Assembly (NCBI RefSeq): GCF_014649915.1
Contig: NZ_BMTY01000013.1
Coordinates: 171,747-235,746, forward strand
Reading direction: 5' to 3'
From: Streptomyces toxytricini
GTDB lineage: Bacteria; Actinomycetota; Actinomycetes; Streptomycetales; Streptomycetaceae
Length of the DNA: 64,000 nt
In this document: one piece after another, positions 24,053 to 32,841 of the stretch
How positions within the stretch are numbered: position 1 is the stretch's first letter
How the letters are laid out: each line of letters starts with the position of its first letter
Position numbers and translations under genes: made by a program
The notes under the pieces: generated by a model
What the model saw: only the letters and a program-made list of their open reading frames with translations
The model's database searches: none
Told to the model about the DNA's origin: nothing

Positions 24053-25525
24053 ATGCCCAGACCTCGTCGCCGCCTGGCGAACACCTGCGTCGGGACGGTC
24101 GCGGCCGGCCTCCTCGCCACCGGGGCCACCCTCGCGGTCCCGGAGGACGAGGAGCTCCCCGGGTCGTCCCCCGACATCGCCGTGGGCGCCTACCTGGACT
24201 ACGGGCCCCCCGGCGTCGAGCGGATCCCGTACCTGTCGCGCTGGCTCGGCGGCAGGGAGATCCGGGTCGGGCACACGTATCTGCCGGGGGACCGCTGGGC
24301 CGGCATCGAGGGGAACGTCAGCTTCCTCGACGACTGGGCGCGCTGGCGCCTGGCCCGGCCCGACCGGCTGTTCGTCCTCAACGTGCCCATGCAGGAGCGC
24401 AACGAGGGGCGGGTGCCCGACCACGAGGTGGCCCGGCTCATCCGCGCCGGCGCCGCCGGCGACTTCGACCAGCACTTCCGCAGGCTGGCGCAGCGCCTCG
24501 TCGACCTCGGCGTCCCGGACACGGTCGTCGTGCTGGGCTGGGAGATGAACGGCACCACCTACACCCACCGCTGCTCCCCCGACCCGGAGAACTGGAAGGC
24601 GTACTGGCGGCGCATCGTGGGCACCATGCGGTCCGTGCCCGGGCAGCGCTTCAGGTTCGACTTCGCCCCGAACCGCGGCTCCGACGCGATCGGCTGGACG
24701 ACCTGCTACCCGGGCGACGACGTCGTCGACATCATCGGCATGGACTCCTACGACCAGGGCCCGGGCCGCACCTTCGACGACCAGATCACCCAGCCGTACG
24801 GGCTCCAGCACCACGCCGACTTCGCGAAGGCGCACGGCAAGCCGATCTCGTTCCCGGAGTGGGGACTGTTCCGCCGCGGCGACAATCCGGAGTACGTGCG
24901 GCGCATGCTGCGCTGGATCGAGCAGCAGAAGCCGGTGTACCACACCATCACCGACTACTGCCCGCACGGCGTGTGGCAGTGCAAGCAGAACCCTCGGTCC
25001 GCGAAGGAGTTCCGCAGGGCGCTCACCCCGCAGGTGCCGCCTCCGGTCGTCCCGACGCCGGTCGTGCCCACGCCCGTGGTTCCGACGCCGGTCGTCCCGA
25101 CGCCGGTCGTGCCCACGCCGGTGGTCCCGACGCCCTCCGTCCCGGTCCCGTCCGTGCCGACGCCCTCCGTGTCCGTGCCGGCCGTCCCCACCCCCTCCGT
25201 GCCCCCGCCCGTCGTGCCGGAGCCGTCGCCGCAGGTGCCGACGCCCCAGCCCGTGCCCTCCGCCGAGGTCACGCGCCCGGCGCCGGCACCCTCCGAACCC
25301 GCACCGGCCGAGCCGAGCCCCGACGCCCCGAGCCCGGCGGCACCCACCCCGGTCGCGCCGAGCCCGACCGCACCGGCACCGCAGCCGCAGCTGCCGTCGC
25401 CCGTCAACACCACGCAGTGGTGCGTGCCGCTGGGCTTCGGCGACTGGCTCTCCAAGCTGGTCGGCAAGGAGTCGGTCTGCGTCTCGGTCGACTGGGGCTC
25501 GGATTCCGGCTTCTGGCCCTGGTAG
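24053..25525 (+). CDS. Secreted GH26-like glycoside hydrolase with Pro-rich stalk
   Basis: A 490-residue exported protein. A signal-like N-terminus (about 1-29) precedes a GH26-type TIM barrel (about 40-320): the acid/base is Glu164 in LGWEMNG and the nucleophile Glu269 in FPEWGLF. FDFAPNRG and DIIGMDSYDQG lie at barrel strands. GH26 enzymes cleave beta-mannan or related beta-1,3/1,4 glycans. A stalk with six perfect PVVPT repeats and further Pro/Val/Thr/Ser variation follows, then a terminal module (TQWCVPLGFGDW ... ESVCVSVDWGSDSGFWPW) with two Cys and several Trp, perhaps wall- or glycan-binding. It faces the EPS operon end-on, with a 5-base gap to the GNAT stop. Confidence 0.9.
   Translation: MPRPRRRLANTCVGTVAAGLLATGATLAVPEDEELPGSSPDIAVGAYLDYGPPGVERIPYLSRWLGGREIRVGHTYLPGDRWAGIEGNVSFLDDWARWRLARPDRLFVLNVPMQERNEGRVPDHEVARLIRAGAAGDFDQHFRRLAQRLVDLGVPDTVVVLGWEMNGTTYTHRCSPDPENWKAYWRRIVGTMRSVPGQRFRFDFAPNRGSDAIGWTTCYPGDDVVDIIGMDSYDQGPGRTFDDQITQPYGLQHHADFAKAHGKPISFPEWGLFRRGDNPEYVRRMLRWIEQQKPVYHTITDYCPHGVWQCKQNPRSAKEFRRALTPQVPPPVVPTPVVPTPVVPTPVVPTPVVPTPVVPTPSVPVPSVPTPSVSVPAVPTPSVPPPVVPEPSPQVPTPQPVPSAEVTRPAPAPSEPAPAEPSPDAPSPAAPTPVAPSPTAPAPQPQLPSPVNTTQWCVPLGFGDWLSKLVGKESVCVSVDWGSDSGFWPW
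25043..25132 (+). repeat. Six tandem PVVPT codon repeats
   Basis: Fifteen-base units, six in a row, all translating to PVVPT with silent third-base differences (GTC/GTG, CCG/CCC, ACG/ACC). They encode the start of the Pro-rich stalk of the GH26 protein. Silent divergence shows selection on the peptide, not on the DNA. Confidence 0.9.
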
Positions 25526-25530
25526 AGCCG

Positions 25531-26673
25531 TCATCGCACCCGCAGCTCGCCCAGCCGCGCCCGCCAGTCCCTGGCGGCCGGCAGCGCCTCCCGCAGTGCG
25601 CCGACCGCCCGCTCGCGCCCCGTCACCTGCGACTCGTGCAGCCGCAGCAGGGGCGCGAGCGCCGTACGCGCCATCAGGAACCGCTGGTTGACGACCGTCT
25701 CGGGACGCCAGTGGTTCTTGTACGGCTCGCTGCCGCGCAGGAAGGACACCACCTGCCGGCCGTCCGCCAGCGCGCGGCCCGTCTCGTAGCGCAGCAGCAG
25801 CGTCGCCACGTCGACCTTCCGGGTCCGCAGGTCGGGGTCGGCCCCGTACAGGTAGCCGCCGCTGAACGATCCGGACAGCAGCGTCACGTTCGCCGCGACG
25901 ACCCTCCCTTCCAGCCGGAACTCGGTCAGCCGGCCCTCGCCCGTCCGCACCATCCGCCGCGTCGCCCGCGTCAGGTGCTCGGCGAAGCGGGGCCGCAGGT
26001 GCTCGGGGGTGACGCCGCGGCCGCGCCACTGCTTCTCGTGGAGCCGCAGCAGGGTGCGCACCGCGCGCGGCACCTCGTACTCGGTGACCTCGCGCTCCTC
26101 GATCCCGGCGGCGTCGGTCTTGCGGAGCTTCGCCCGCACCCGCTGGGCGCCGGAGGCCGGCATCCGCTTGACAAGCTCGTCGAACGGCAGCGCGGGCAGC
26201 TCCATGCAGGTGGAGTCGGCGAGCCGGCTGCGGGCACCCGGCCACTGCGCGAACACCGCCTCGGCGGCCGCCCCGGGGCGCACCTCCCGCAGGTCGACGA
26301 CGGCGCCGCGCGCCGCCTCGTGCAGGCCGCGGGCCAGCGCCGGCACGACCCGGTCGGCGTACTCGTCGGCGACGAGCACGTCGGAGTGGTCGGTGATGCC
26401 GCCGCCGAGCGGCACCAGCAGCGGCAGCGGCCGGTGAACCAGCATCAGCGCGGCCGCGCCGACCAGCTCCCCGCCGCGGCGCACCAGCACCACGCGCAGC
26501 CGGCCGTCCCGCCCGTACGACAGCCACCAGGAGTGCAGCCAGGCGTGGCTCTGGAACGGCGTCGCGGTCCGGCAGGAGCGGAAGAGCGCGTTCCAGGGCT
26601 CTTCCAGGGCGGCGAACTGGCGGGGGTCGCGGCACAGCGCCACCGACAGGGCACCGGTGGAGCCCGTCGTCAT
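25531..26673 (-). CDS. FemAB/CelD-like GNAT acetyltransferase
   Basis: A 380-residue protein of the GNAT_6 (CelD/BcsL, FemAB-like) group: TPFQSHAWLHSWWLSYG near the N-terminus, EEREVTEYEVPRAVRTLLRLHEKQW in the middle, and SGGYLYGADPDLRTRKVDVATLL and SFLRGSEPYKNHWRP in the C-terminal half. Members acylate or aminoacylate sugars in cellulose and EPS clusters. The ATG overlaps the Wzz-like gene stop (ATGA, 26670-26673). It is the last gene of the EPS operon and probably adds acetyl or aminoacyl groups to the repeat unit; acetyl is the more conservative guess. Confidence 0.85.
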   Translation of the reverse strand: MTTGSTGALSVALCRDPRQFAALEEPWNALFRSCRTATPFQSHAWLHSWWLSYGRDGRLRVVLVRRGGELVGAAALMLVHRPLPLLVPLGGGITDHSDVLVADEYADRVVPALARGLHEAARGAVVDLREVRPGAAAEAVFAQWPGARSRLADSTCMELPALPFDELVKRMPASGAQRVRAKLRKTDAAGIEEREVTEYEVPRAVRTLLRLHEKQWRGRGVTPEHLRPRFAEHLTRATRRMVRTGEGRLTEFRLEGRVVAANVTLLSGSFSGGYLYGADPDLRTRKVDVATLLLRYETGRALADGRQVVSFLRGSEPYKNHWRPETVVNQRFLMARTALAPLLRLHESQVTGRERAVGALREALPAARDWRARLGELRVR

Positions 26674-27374
26674 CGCACGGGCTCCTTCTCCTTGGGTTCC
26701 GCGTGCTCACCCTGCGCGGGCACCTGACCCAGCTCCTCCACGGCGGCCGCCTGCTCCGGGGCGGGCTGCGGCTCCTCCTCGGGGCGGCGGCGGGCCGGCC
26801 GGGCGAGCAGCCACAGCCCTCCCAGCAGGCCGCCCGCGCACAGGCCGACGGCGCCGCTGACCGGCGCGGACGGCGAGGCCGGGTCGGTGGGGGCGACGGC
26901 CTGGTTGAACAGCAGGAGCTGCACGCCGGTGTTCTTCGCCGCCTGGTTGCTGCTCAGCGTCAGGGCGTCGGCGACCGCGTTGGCGATGTCGGCGGACTCG
27001 GCGGCGCTCGCCGAGGTGCCCGTGATCGCGATCATCGGCGACTCGGGGGAGGTCTCCGCCCGCACGTGGGTGCGCAGTTCGCGGGCGCTGACGCCGGCGC
27101 GGGGCTGCGCGTACGCGAGGGTCGAGCTGCTGGTGGCGATACGGGCGTACGCCTGGGCGAAGCCCAGTGCCGTGGCCGGCTCGGTGGTGTCGTCGGGCAC
27201 GGCGACGACGTAGCTGGTGGCGGCGTACTCGGGGGCCTTGAGCACTCCGTACGCGCCGCCCGCGGCCAGCCCGAGCAGGGCGGCGGCGGGCAGCGGCCAC
27301 CAGGCGGGCGGCGACAGGAGCCTGGCCCGGCGGCGTCGGGCGGCGGGCTTCTTCTGGTCGGCGGTGTCGGCCAT
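26670..27374 (-). CDS. Wzz-like polysaccharide chain-length / co-polymerase protein
   Basis: A 234-residue protein with a basic N-terminus and two membrane segments (PLPAAALLGLAAGGAYGVL near the N-terminus and GAVGLCAGGLLGGLWLL near residue 180) around an extracytoplasmic domain (PEYAATSYVVAVPDD; TSPESPMIAITGTSASAAESADIANAVADAL). This is the Wzz/YveK layout that sets EPS chain length. A Pro/Glu-rich cytoplasmic tail lacks the Walker motifs of a tyrosine kinase. ATG 27374 is used, with AGGAAGTGA upstream; GTG 27386 is also open. Confidence 0.85.
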   Translation of the reverse strand: MADTADQKKPAARRRRARLLSPPAWWPLPAAALLGLAAGGAYGVLKAPEYAATSYVVAVPDDTTEPATALGFAQAYARIATSSSTLAYAQPRAGVSARELRTHVRAETSPESPMIAITGTSASAAESADIANAVADALTLSSNQAAKNTGVQLLLFNQAVAPTDPASPSAPVSGAVGLCAGGLLGGLWLLARPARRRPEEEPQPAPEQAAAVEELGQVPAQGEHAEPKEKEPVR

Positions 27375-27467
27375 GTGCGTGCTCACTTCCTGGAGGAGGG
27401 GGTGAAAGGAGGTACTGCGGGCCCCGGCTGCGGGCCCCGGGGGTGCGGGCCCGTGCGGAGGTGCGGG

Positions 27468-28934
27468 TCAGCCGTTGCCGGGGCGGTCGGGCCCGCCGCC
27501 CGGCCGCGGCGGGCCCGTGTCGGGGCCGGGCCGTGGGCCCGGAGCGGGTCCGGAGCCGGGCCGGGGGCCGGTGGCGGGGCGGCCCGGGGCCCGGCCCGCG
27601 AGGGCGCGCGGCGGCTGCCCGGCCGCGGCGGGCCGCGCCGGGGCGGGCACGTCCGCGGCCGCACCCGGGCCGGGCTCCGGATCGGCGGCCGCCCGGGCCG
27701 GCGTGTGCAGCGGCGCGGGCCCGGTGCCGTGCAGGGCGAGGCGGTAGACGTCCAGCAGGCGTTCGGCGCTGCGCGCCACGTCGTACTGCCGGACCACCGG
27801 CGGCACGGGCAGCCGGCTCGCCCCCGCCTCCATGTGCCCGCGCAGCGCGGCGAGGAGCTCCTCGCCGCCGGTGCCGATCCGCCGCGCGCCCGGCGCCTGC
27901 GCGGGCGGCAGGTCGTCGACGGCCGGGCAGGTGACGTGCAGGACGGGCAGCCCGGCCGCGAGGGCCTCGACGACCGCCAGGCCGAACGCCTCCTCGCGGG
28001 AGGCGGAGACGAACACGTCCATCGCGGCCAGCAGTTGCGGAATCCCGGGCGCCCGCCCGTCGCCGTCCCCGCCGAGCGGGTCCCGCTCGCCGACCAGGTG
28101 GATCCGGTGCTGTGCGCCCAGCTCCGCGGCCAGCGCGCGCAGCGAACCGCGCTCGGGCCCGTCGCCGGCGAGCAGCAGATGGGCGCCGGGCAGTGCGGCG
28201 ACGGCCCGGACGAGGGCGTCGAACCGCTTGCCCGGCACCAGCCGGCCCACCCCGCCGACGACGAAGGCCCGTTCGGGGAGACCGGTCCGGGACCGGGTGG
28301 CCCGCCGAACGCCCGCGTCGAAGCGGAACCGGGCGGCCTCGATGCCGTTCGGGACGACGTGCACCCGCTCGGCCGGCACCCCCCAGGCCGCCAGCCGCGC
28401 CGCCACCGTGTCCGAGACGGCGACGGTCGCCGAGCCGAGCCGCTCGCCCGCCAGGTACAGCCGGCGCACGCCGGCCGACAGCGGCCGGCCCTCGATCTCG
28501 CCGTCGCCGAGGGAGTGCTCGGTCGCGACGACGGCGCCGACCCCGGCGAGCCGGGCCGCGATCCGCCCGTACAGGCAGGCCCGGTACAGGTGGGTGTGGA
28601 CGAGGTCGTACCCGCCGCGCCGGACGAACCGGACGAGGCGGGGCAGCGCGCCGAGGTCCCGGTTGCCGCGCATGCCGAGGTGCACGACGCGGACGCCGTC
28701 GGCGCGCAGCCCGTCGGCGACCGGTCCGGGGTTGGTCAGCGTCAGCACGTCGCAGCGCATCGGCAGGTGCCGCAGCAGCAGCCGCAGCTGCTGCTCGGCG
28801 CCGCCGACGCCGAGCCCGGTGATCACGTGCAGGACGCGCAGCCCGGACGGGTCCCAGGGCTCCGCCGCGGCGCCGGCCGGGCCCGCCGCGTCCTTCGGGT
28901 ACTGCGGGTCCCGCGGGTCCTTCGGGTCGGTCAT
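27468..28934 (-). CDS. Glycosyltransferase family 4
   Basis: A 488-residue GT4 (GT-B fold) enzyme. Features are HVITGLGVGGAEQQLRLL (nucleotide-sugar transferase start), ATEHSLGDGE, VVPNGIEAARF, VGGVGRLVPGKRFDAL and VSASREEAFGLAVVEALAAGLP, the last being the EX7E donor-binding motif. It probably moves a sugar from an NDP donor to the undecaprenyl-linked EPS repeat on the cytoplasmic face. The last about 90 residues are a Pro/Gly/Arg/Ala tail outside the enzyme fold. The ATG overlaps the deacetylase stop by four bases. Confidence 0.92.
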   Translation of the reverse strand: MTDPKDPRDPQYPKDAAGPAGAAAEPWDPSGLRVLHVITGLGVGGAEQQLRLLLRHLPMRCDVLTLTNPGPVADGLRADGVRVVHLGMRGNRDLGALPRLVRFVRRGGYDLVHTHLYRACLYGRIAARLAGVGAVVATEHSLGDGEIEGRPLSAGVRRLYLAGERLGSATVAVSDTVAARLAAWGVPAERVHVVPNGIEAARFRFDAGVRRATRSRTGLPERAFVVGGVGRLVPGKRFDALVRAVAALPGAHLLLAGDGPERGSLRALAAELGAQHRIHLVGERDPLGGDGDGRAPGIPQLLAAMDVFVSASREEAFGLAVVEALAAGLPVLHVTCPAVDDLPPAQAPGARRIGTGGEELLAALRGHMEAGASRLPVPPVVRQYDVARSAERLLDVYRLALHGTGPAPLHTPARAAADPEPGPGAAADVPAPARPAAAGQPPRALAGRAPGRPATGPRPGSGPAPGPRPGPDTGPPRPGGGPDRPGNG

Positions 28935-29710
28935 CGGCGCACCGCCCGCGCCAGCTCGCGCGCCCCGTGCCGCAGCTGCTTGATGCGCAGCCGCCCGCTG
29001 CCGTCGGCCTGGCTGACGTGCGTGCGCGGCAGGGCGTACGGGCCGGCGAGCCGGCCGGGCTCGATGGCGCAGGCGTACGCGTACCCGGCGTCCCGCACGG
29101 CGTCCGCGACCCGGGCGTCGACGTGCCCGTACGGGTAGCAGAACCCCTCGGGCAGGGTGCCGGTGATCTCGCGCAGCAGGTCGCGGCTGCCCCGCAGCTC
29201 CTGCTGGAGGACGTCGTCGGGGGCGGCGGTGAGGTCCTGGTGGAGCAGCCCGTGCGAGCCGACCTCCTGGCCGGCGGCGGCCGCCTCGCGGATCCCCTCG
29301 GCGGTCAGGAGCGGCTTGCGCGGCCCCAGCGGGTCCCACACGTTGTCCACGCCGAGCCGGCCGGGCAGCACGAACAGGGTGGAGGTGAACTCGTACCGGC
29401 GCAGCAGCGGCAGCGCCCGGGTGACGTAGTCGGTGTAGCCGTCGTCGAAGGTGAGCCCGACGAGCCCGGCGCCCCGGCCCTCGGCGCGGGCCCGCAGGAG
29501 TTCCCCGACGGAGACCCCGCGCAGGCGGCGCGAGCGCAGCCACTGCAGCTGGGCCTCCAGGGCCCGCGGGGTGACGGTGATGCCGTACGGGTCCTCGGCC
29601 GGGTCGGTGAACTCGGTGACGGAGTGGTACATCAGGACCCACGGCGAGGCGGCGCTCCGGCGGGCGGATGCCATCGCGGCGGCCGGAGCCGTGTCGGTGT
29701 CAGCGGGCAT
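28931..29710 (-). CDS. Polysaccharide deacetylase (NodB domain, CE4)
   Basis: A 259-residue CE4 protein. Motif 1 is TFDDGY (87-92, Asp89 catalytic base and Asp90 metal ligand), motif 2 is GSHGLLHQDL (His153 and His157 metal ligands), and YPYGHVDARV is motif 3. Such enzymes remove N-acetyl groups from GlcNAc-containing glycans. No clear signal peptide is present (the N-terminus is Ala-rich but not hydrophobic enough), which would be unusual if it acts on exported polymer; it may act on the lipid-linked repeat. It overlaps the flippase gene by 11 bases. Confidence 0.92.
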   Translation of the reverse strand: MPADTDTAPAAAMASARRSAASPWVLMYHSVTEFTDPAEDPYGITVTPRALEAQLQWLRSRRLRGVSVGELLRARAEGRGAGLVGLTFDDGYTDYVTRALPLLRRYEFTSTLFVLPGRLGVDNVWDPLGPRKPLLTAEGIREAAAAGQEVGSHGLLHQDLTAAPDDVLQQELRGSRDLLREITGTLPEGFCYPYGHVDARVADAVRDAGYAYACAIEPGRLAGPYALPRTHVSQADGSGRLRIKQLRHGARELARAVRR

Positions 29711-31463
29711 TGCGGAACCTCTGGGTCATCTGGGTGAGCTGGGCGGACAGGGCGGTGACTTCGAGCGCGCGTATGGCCGTGCCGGTGGCCCCGAACATGG
29801 CGGGGACGAGCAGGCAGCCGAGGGCGGCGCTGAGCAGCGGGTCGGGGATCATCGGCCCGGCGATCCAGCCGGTGGCGCAGGCGGCGGCGCAGGCCACGCC
29901 GAGCCGGGCGATGCTGAGGGCGACCCTGCGGACGTGGATCGCGATGATGCGCGGGCCGATGCCGGCGAGGAGCAGCACGGCCGTGGTGGTGATGCCGGCG
30001 GCGTTCGCGGCGGCCAGCCCGCCGGTCCCCCACCAGCGGACGGCGGCCGCGCCGGCGCCGATGTTGACGGCGAGCCCGGCGGCCATGGCGAGCGCCGGGA
30101 ACCAGGTGGGGCGCGCGGTGGAGAAGAAGGGCCGGCTCAGCGCGCCGACGAGGCAGTGGCCGAGGAGCCCGAGGGCGTAGACCCGCATGACGGAGGCGGT
30201 GGCCAGGGTGTCCTCGTGGGTGAACGCGCCGCGCTCGAAGAGGACCTGGATGATCTGCGGGGCGTACCCGATGACGAGGGCGGTGCCGGTGAGGACGGCG
30301 AGCGAGGCCAGCGCGAGGTCCTGCTCGACGCGGCGGCGGGCCTTCTCGCGCTCGCCGCCCGCCATGGCCTGGGCGACCACGGGGAAGGTGACCGTGCAGA
30401 TCATCAGGGAGAGCACCATCGGCATCTGCGCGACCTTCTGCGCGTAGTTCAGGTGCGAGATGGCGCCGGGCGGGAGTGAGGCGGCGAGGAAGCGCTCGAC
30501 GAGCACCTGGGACTGCCGGAAGACGGCGAAGCAGATGACGGGGGCGATCAGGCCGAGGGCCAGCAGGGTGGGCCGGTCCCGGTCGCGCCGGCTGCGGGCG
30601 GCGCCCCGGACGCGGGGCGGGCCGAAGCCGACGCGCCGGACGAAGGCGGGCAGCTGCACGAGGACCATCAGCAGCCCGCCGGCCGCGACGCCGGCGGCCG
30701 CCGCCCGTACGCCCCACAGGCGGTGCAGGGCGATCATCGTGCCGATGATGCCGACGTTGTACGAGACGTAGATCGCGGCCGGCGGCACGAAGGTGCGGTG
30801 GGCGCGCAGGGCGGCGCTGAAGTAGCCGGCGACGCCGAAGGTGAGGACGGTCAGCGAGGTCAGCCGCGTGCACTCGACGGCCAGTTGCGGGTCGGGCAGG
30901 CCGGGTGCGAGGACGGAGACGACGAGCGGCGCGGCGAAGACCAGCAGGGCGGCGGCCGCGGCGAGGAGCACCAGCAGCCGCGGCAGGGTCGCCCCGACCA
31001 GCAGGCGTACGGGGTCCTGGGCGCGGGCCTCCTTGCGGGTGAGGCCGGCCCGGTCGGCGGACCGGCGGGCCAGGGCGTGGCTGAAGGCGGGCACCATCAG
31101 CAGCGCCATGGCGTCCTCGATGAGCAGCGTCGAGGACATCTCGGGGACGGTCCATGCGATGAGGAAGGCGTCGCTGTCGTGCCCGGCGCCGAAGAGGTGC
31201 GCGATGGTCTGGTCGCGGACGAGCCCGAACACGGCCCCGGCAGCGGTGAGTCCGGCGGTGACGGCGGCGGCCTTGGCGAGGAACCGGCCGAGCGGGGCCG
31301 GCCCGCCGCCCGACGGCCCGCCGCCCGCGGGCCCGCCGCCCGTGGCGCCGCCCTTGCGGGCCGCCGGGTCGGGCTCCGCGGGGCGCGGCGGACGGCCCGC
31401 AGCCGCGGCGACGTCGGTCGTCGCCGCGGCCGCGGGCCGCCGCCAGGGAGTCGTGTCCGTCAC
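29700..31463 (-). CDS. MurJ/Wzx-like lipid-linked sugar flippase
   Basis: A 587-residue MOP-superfamily protein with about fourteen membrane segments. A Pro/Gly/Ala-rich cytoplasmic N-terminus (about 55 residues) precedes AGAVFGLVRDQTIAHLFGAG and SDAFLIAWTVPEMSSTLLIEDAM, which resemble MurJ. In an operon with Wzy, Wzz and a polyprenyl-phosphate sugar transferase it is most likely the Wzx that flips the lipid-linked EPS repeat. GTG 31463 overlaps the Wzy stop by four bases (GTGA). It is longer than usual because of the N-terminal extension. Confidence 0.9.
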   Translation of the reverse strand: MTDTTPWRRPAAAATTDVAAAAGRPPRPAEPDPAARKGGATGGGPAGGGPSGGGPAPLGRFLAKAAAVTAGLTAAGAVFGLVRDQTIAHLFGAGHDSDAFLIAWTVPEMSSTLLIEDAMALLMVPAFSHALARRSADRAGLTRKEARAQDPVRLLVGATLPRLLVLLAAAAALLVFAAPLVVSVLAPGLPDPQLAVECTRLTSLTVLTFGVAGYFSAALRAHRTFVPPAAIYVSYNVGIIGTMIALHRLWGVRAAAAGVAAGGLLMVLVQLPAFVRRVGFGPPRVRGAARSRRDRDRPTLLALGLIAPVICFAVFRQSQVLVERFLAASLPPGAISHLNYAQKVAQMPMVLSLMICTVTFPVVAQAMAGGEREKARRRVEQDLALASLAVLTGTALVIGYAPQIIQVLFERGAFTHEDTLATASVMRVYALGLLGHCLVGALSRPFFSTARPTWFPALAMAAGLAVNIGAGAAAVRWWGTGGLAAANAAGITTTAVLLLAGIGPRIIAIHVRRVALSIARLGVACAAACATGWIAGPMIPDPLLSAALGCLLVPAMFGATGTAIRALEVTALSAQLTQMTQRFRNAR

Positions 31464-32839
31464 CGGCCGGCCGCACCCGCCGCGCGGCGCGGGCCGGCCA
31501 CCCGCCCGCCGGCGGTCCGGGGCGGCAGCGCCCACCAGGCCGCCAGACCGATGACCACGCCGGTCAGGACGGTGGACGGGCCGCCGATGTCCGCGTACAG
31601 GAAGTCGGTGAGCTGCCAGAAGAGCAGCCCGATCGCGATGAGCCCGCAGTCGCGGACACCGCCCCCGGAGGCGTACCGGCGGGCGCCGGCGACGAGCAGC
31701 GCCAGCCAGCCGCCGGCGAGCGCGACGAGCCCGACGAGGCCCTGCTCGCTCAGCACCAGCAGGTACATGTTGTGCGGGGACAGCAGCGGCTGGCGGACGT
31801 AGCCCTGGCCGGCGCCGGCGGTGTCGCTGCCGGAGGACAGGCCCAGGGAGGCGTGCCCGTCCCGGTTCGCGGGGAAGCCCTTGAGCCCGACGCCCAGCGC
31901 GGGCCGCTCCTGCCACATCGAGCCGGCCGCGGCCCACATCGTGTACCGGTCGGTCACGGACTGGTCGGGGGCGCTGGAGACCTGCGTGATGGAGGTCAGC
32001 CGCTCGGCGACCATCTCCGACCCGACGCCGAGGCCGCCCACCAGCACCACGCCGGCCGCGGCCAGCGCCGCCAGCACCTTGGCGGCCCGCCGGATCCCCG
32101 CCATCGCCATGACGAGGACCGCCGCGCCGGCCGTGGCGATCCACGCCCCGCGGCTGAAGGACAGCACCAGCGGCAGGACGAGCACCAGCGCCGCCGCGGC
32201 CGACAGCCGGCGCACCCGCCGCGGCAGGGCCGCCGACAGCGCCGCGGCCGTCGCCACGACCAGCCCGTACGCCACGACGGTGGCCATGCCCATCACGTCG
32301 CCCGGACCGAAGGTCCCCACGGCCCGGATGTCCTCGCCCTGGTACGAGGCCCCCGTGTGCGTGGCGTACTGGACGACGCCGACGGCGCCCTGCACCAGCG
32401 CCAGCACCACGAAGCACCCGGCCGCCAGCCGGAACTCGAAGGCGTCCCGCACCAGCAGCACCACCGCCGCCGGGACCAGGACGAACACCTGGAGGTAGCG
32501 CACGAAGCCCGGCAGCGCGGCGTACGGGTCCCCGGCGGTCGCCGTCGCGACGGCCAGCGCCAGCGCCGGCGCCCCCAGCACCAGCACCGCGAGCGGGCTC
32601 AGCGGGCGCACCCGCCCGCGCAGCGCCTGCACCCCGCACACGGCGACCAGCAGCAGCGAGGCCGCGTCCGCCGGCCCGACCTTCCCGGAGGTGCTCGCGT
32701 CGCCCGCCGGGACCGGCGCGAGGAGCATCAGGACGGTCGCGGCCAGCGGCAGCAGCGGCCAGTGCCGGCGCAGCAGCGCGGCCAGCCGAGGCGCCCCGGG
32801 CAGGGCGCCGGCGGCGCCCGTCGTCACGGCGAGACTCAT
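31460..32839 (-). CDS. O-antigen ligase / Wzy-type polymerase
   Basis: A 459-residue integral membrane protein with about eleven segments and the typical large extracytoplasmic loop (DRYTMWAAAGSMWQERPALG, GVGLKGFPANRDGHA, then SPHNMYLLVLSEQGLVG). The SPHNMYL motif is typical of the Wzy_C/WaaL family; in an EPS operon it is the likely repeat-unit polymerase. The ATG at 32839 is two bases after the sugar transferase stop. Substrate is unknown. Confidence 0.88.
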   Translation of the reverse strand: MSLAVTTGAAGALPGAPRLAALLRRHWPLLPLAATVLMLLAPVPAGDASTSGKVGPADAASLLLVAVCGVQALRGRVRPLSPLAVLVLGAPALALAVATATAGDPYAALPGFVRYLQVFVLVPAAVVLLVRDAFEFRLAAGCFVVLALVQGAVGVVQYATHTGASYQGEDIRAVGTFGPGDVMGMATVVAYGLVVATAAALSAALPRRVRRLSAAAALVLVLPLVLSFSRGAWIATAGAAVLVMAMAGIRRAAKVLAALAAAGVVLVGGLGVGSEMVAERLTSITQVSSAPDQSVTDRYTMWAAAGSMWQERPALGVGLKGFPANRDGHASLGLSSGSDTAGAGQGYVRQPLLSPHNMYLLVLSEQGLVGLVALAGGWLALLVAGARRYASGGGVRDCGLIAIGLLFWQLTDFLYADIGGPSTVLTGVVIGLAAWWALPPRTAGGRVAGPRRAAGAAGR

Positions 32840-32841
32840 GG

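Noticed and set aside
25043..25132. Short tandem repeats that could be taken for a CRISPR array
   Set aside because: Units are 15 bases, contiguous, without spacers and translate to PVVPT in a secreted protein.
21256..26727. Very long plus-strand open frame spanning several minus-strand genes
   Set aside because: Absence of stops follows from the high GC; the product is low complexity and overlaps well-supported genes on the other strand.
29700..31463. Assignment of the flippase as the essential lipid II flippase MurJ
   Set aside because: MurJ-like motifs are present, but the operon context with Wzy, Wzz and a sugar transferase makes a Wzx role more likely; the main murJ is expected elsewhere.
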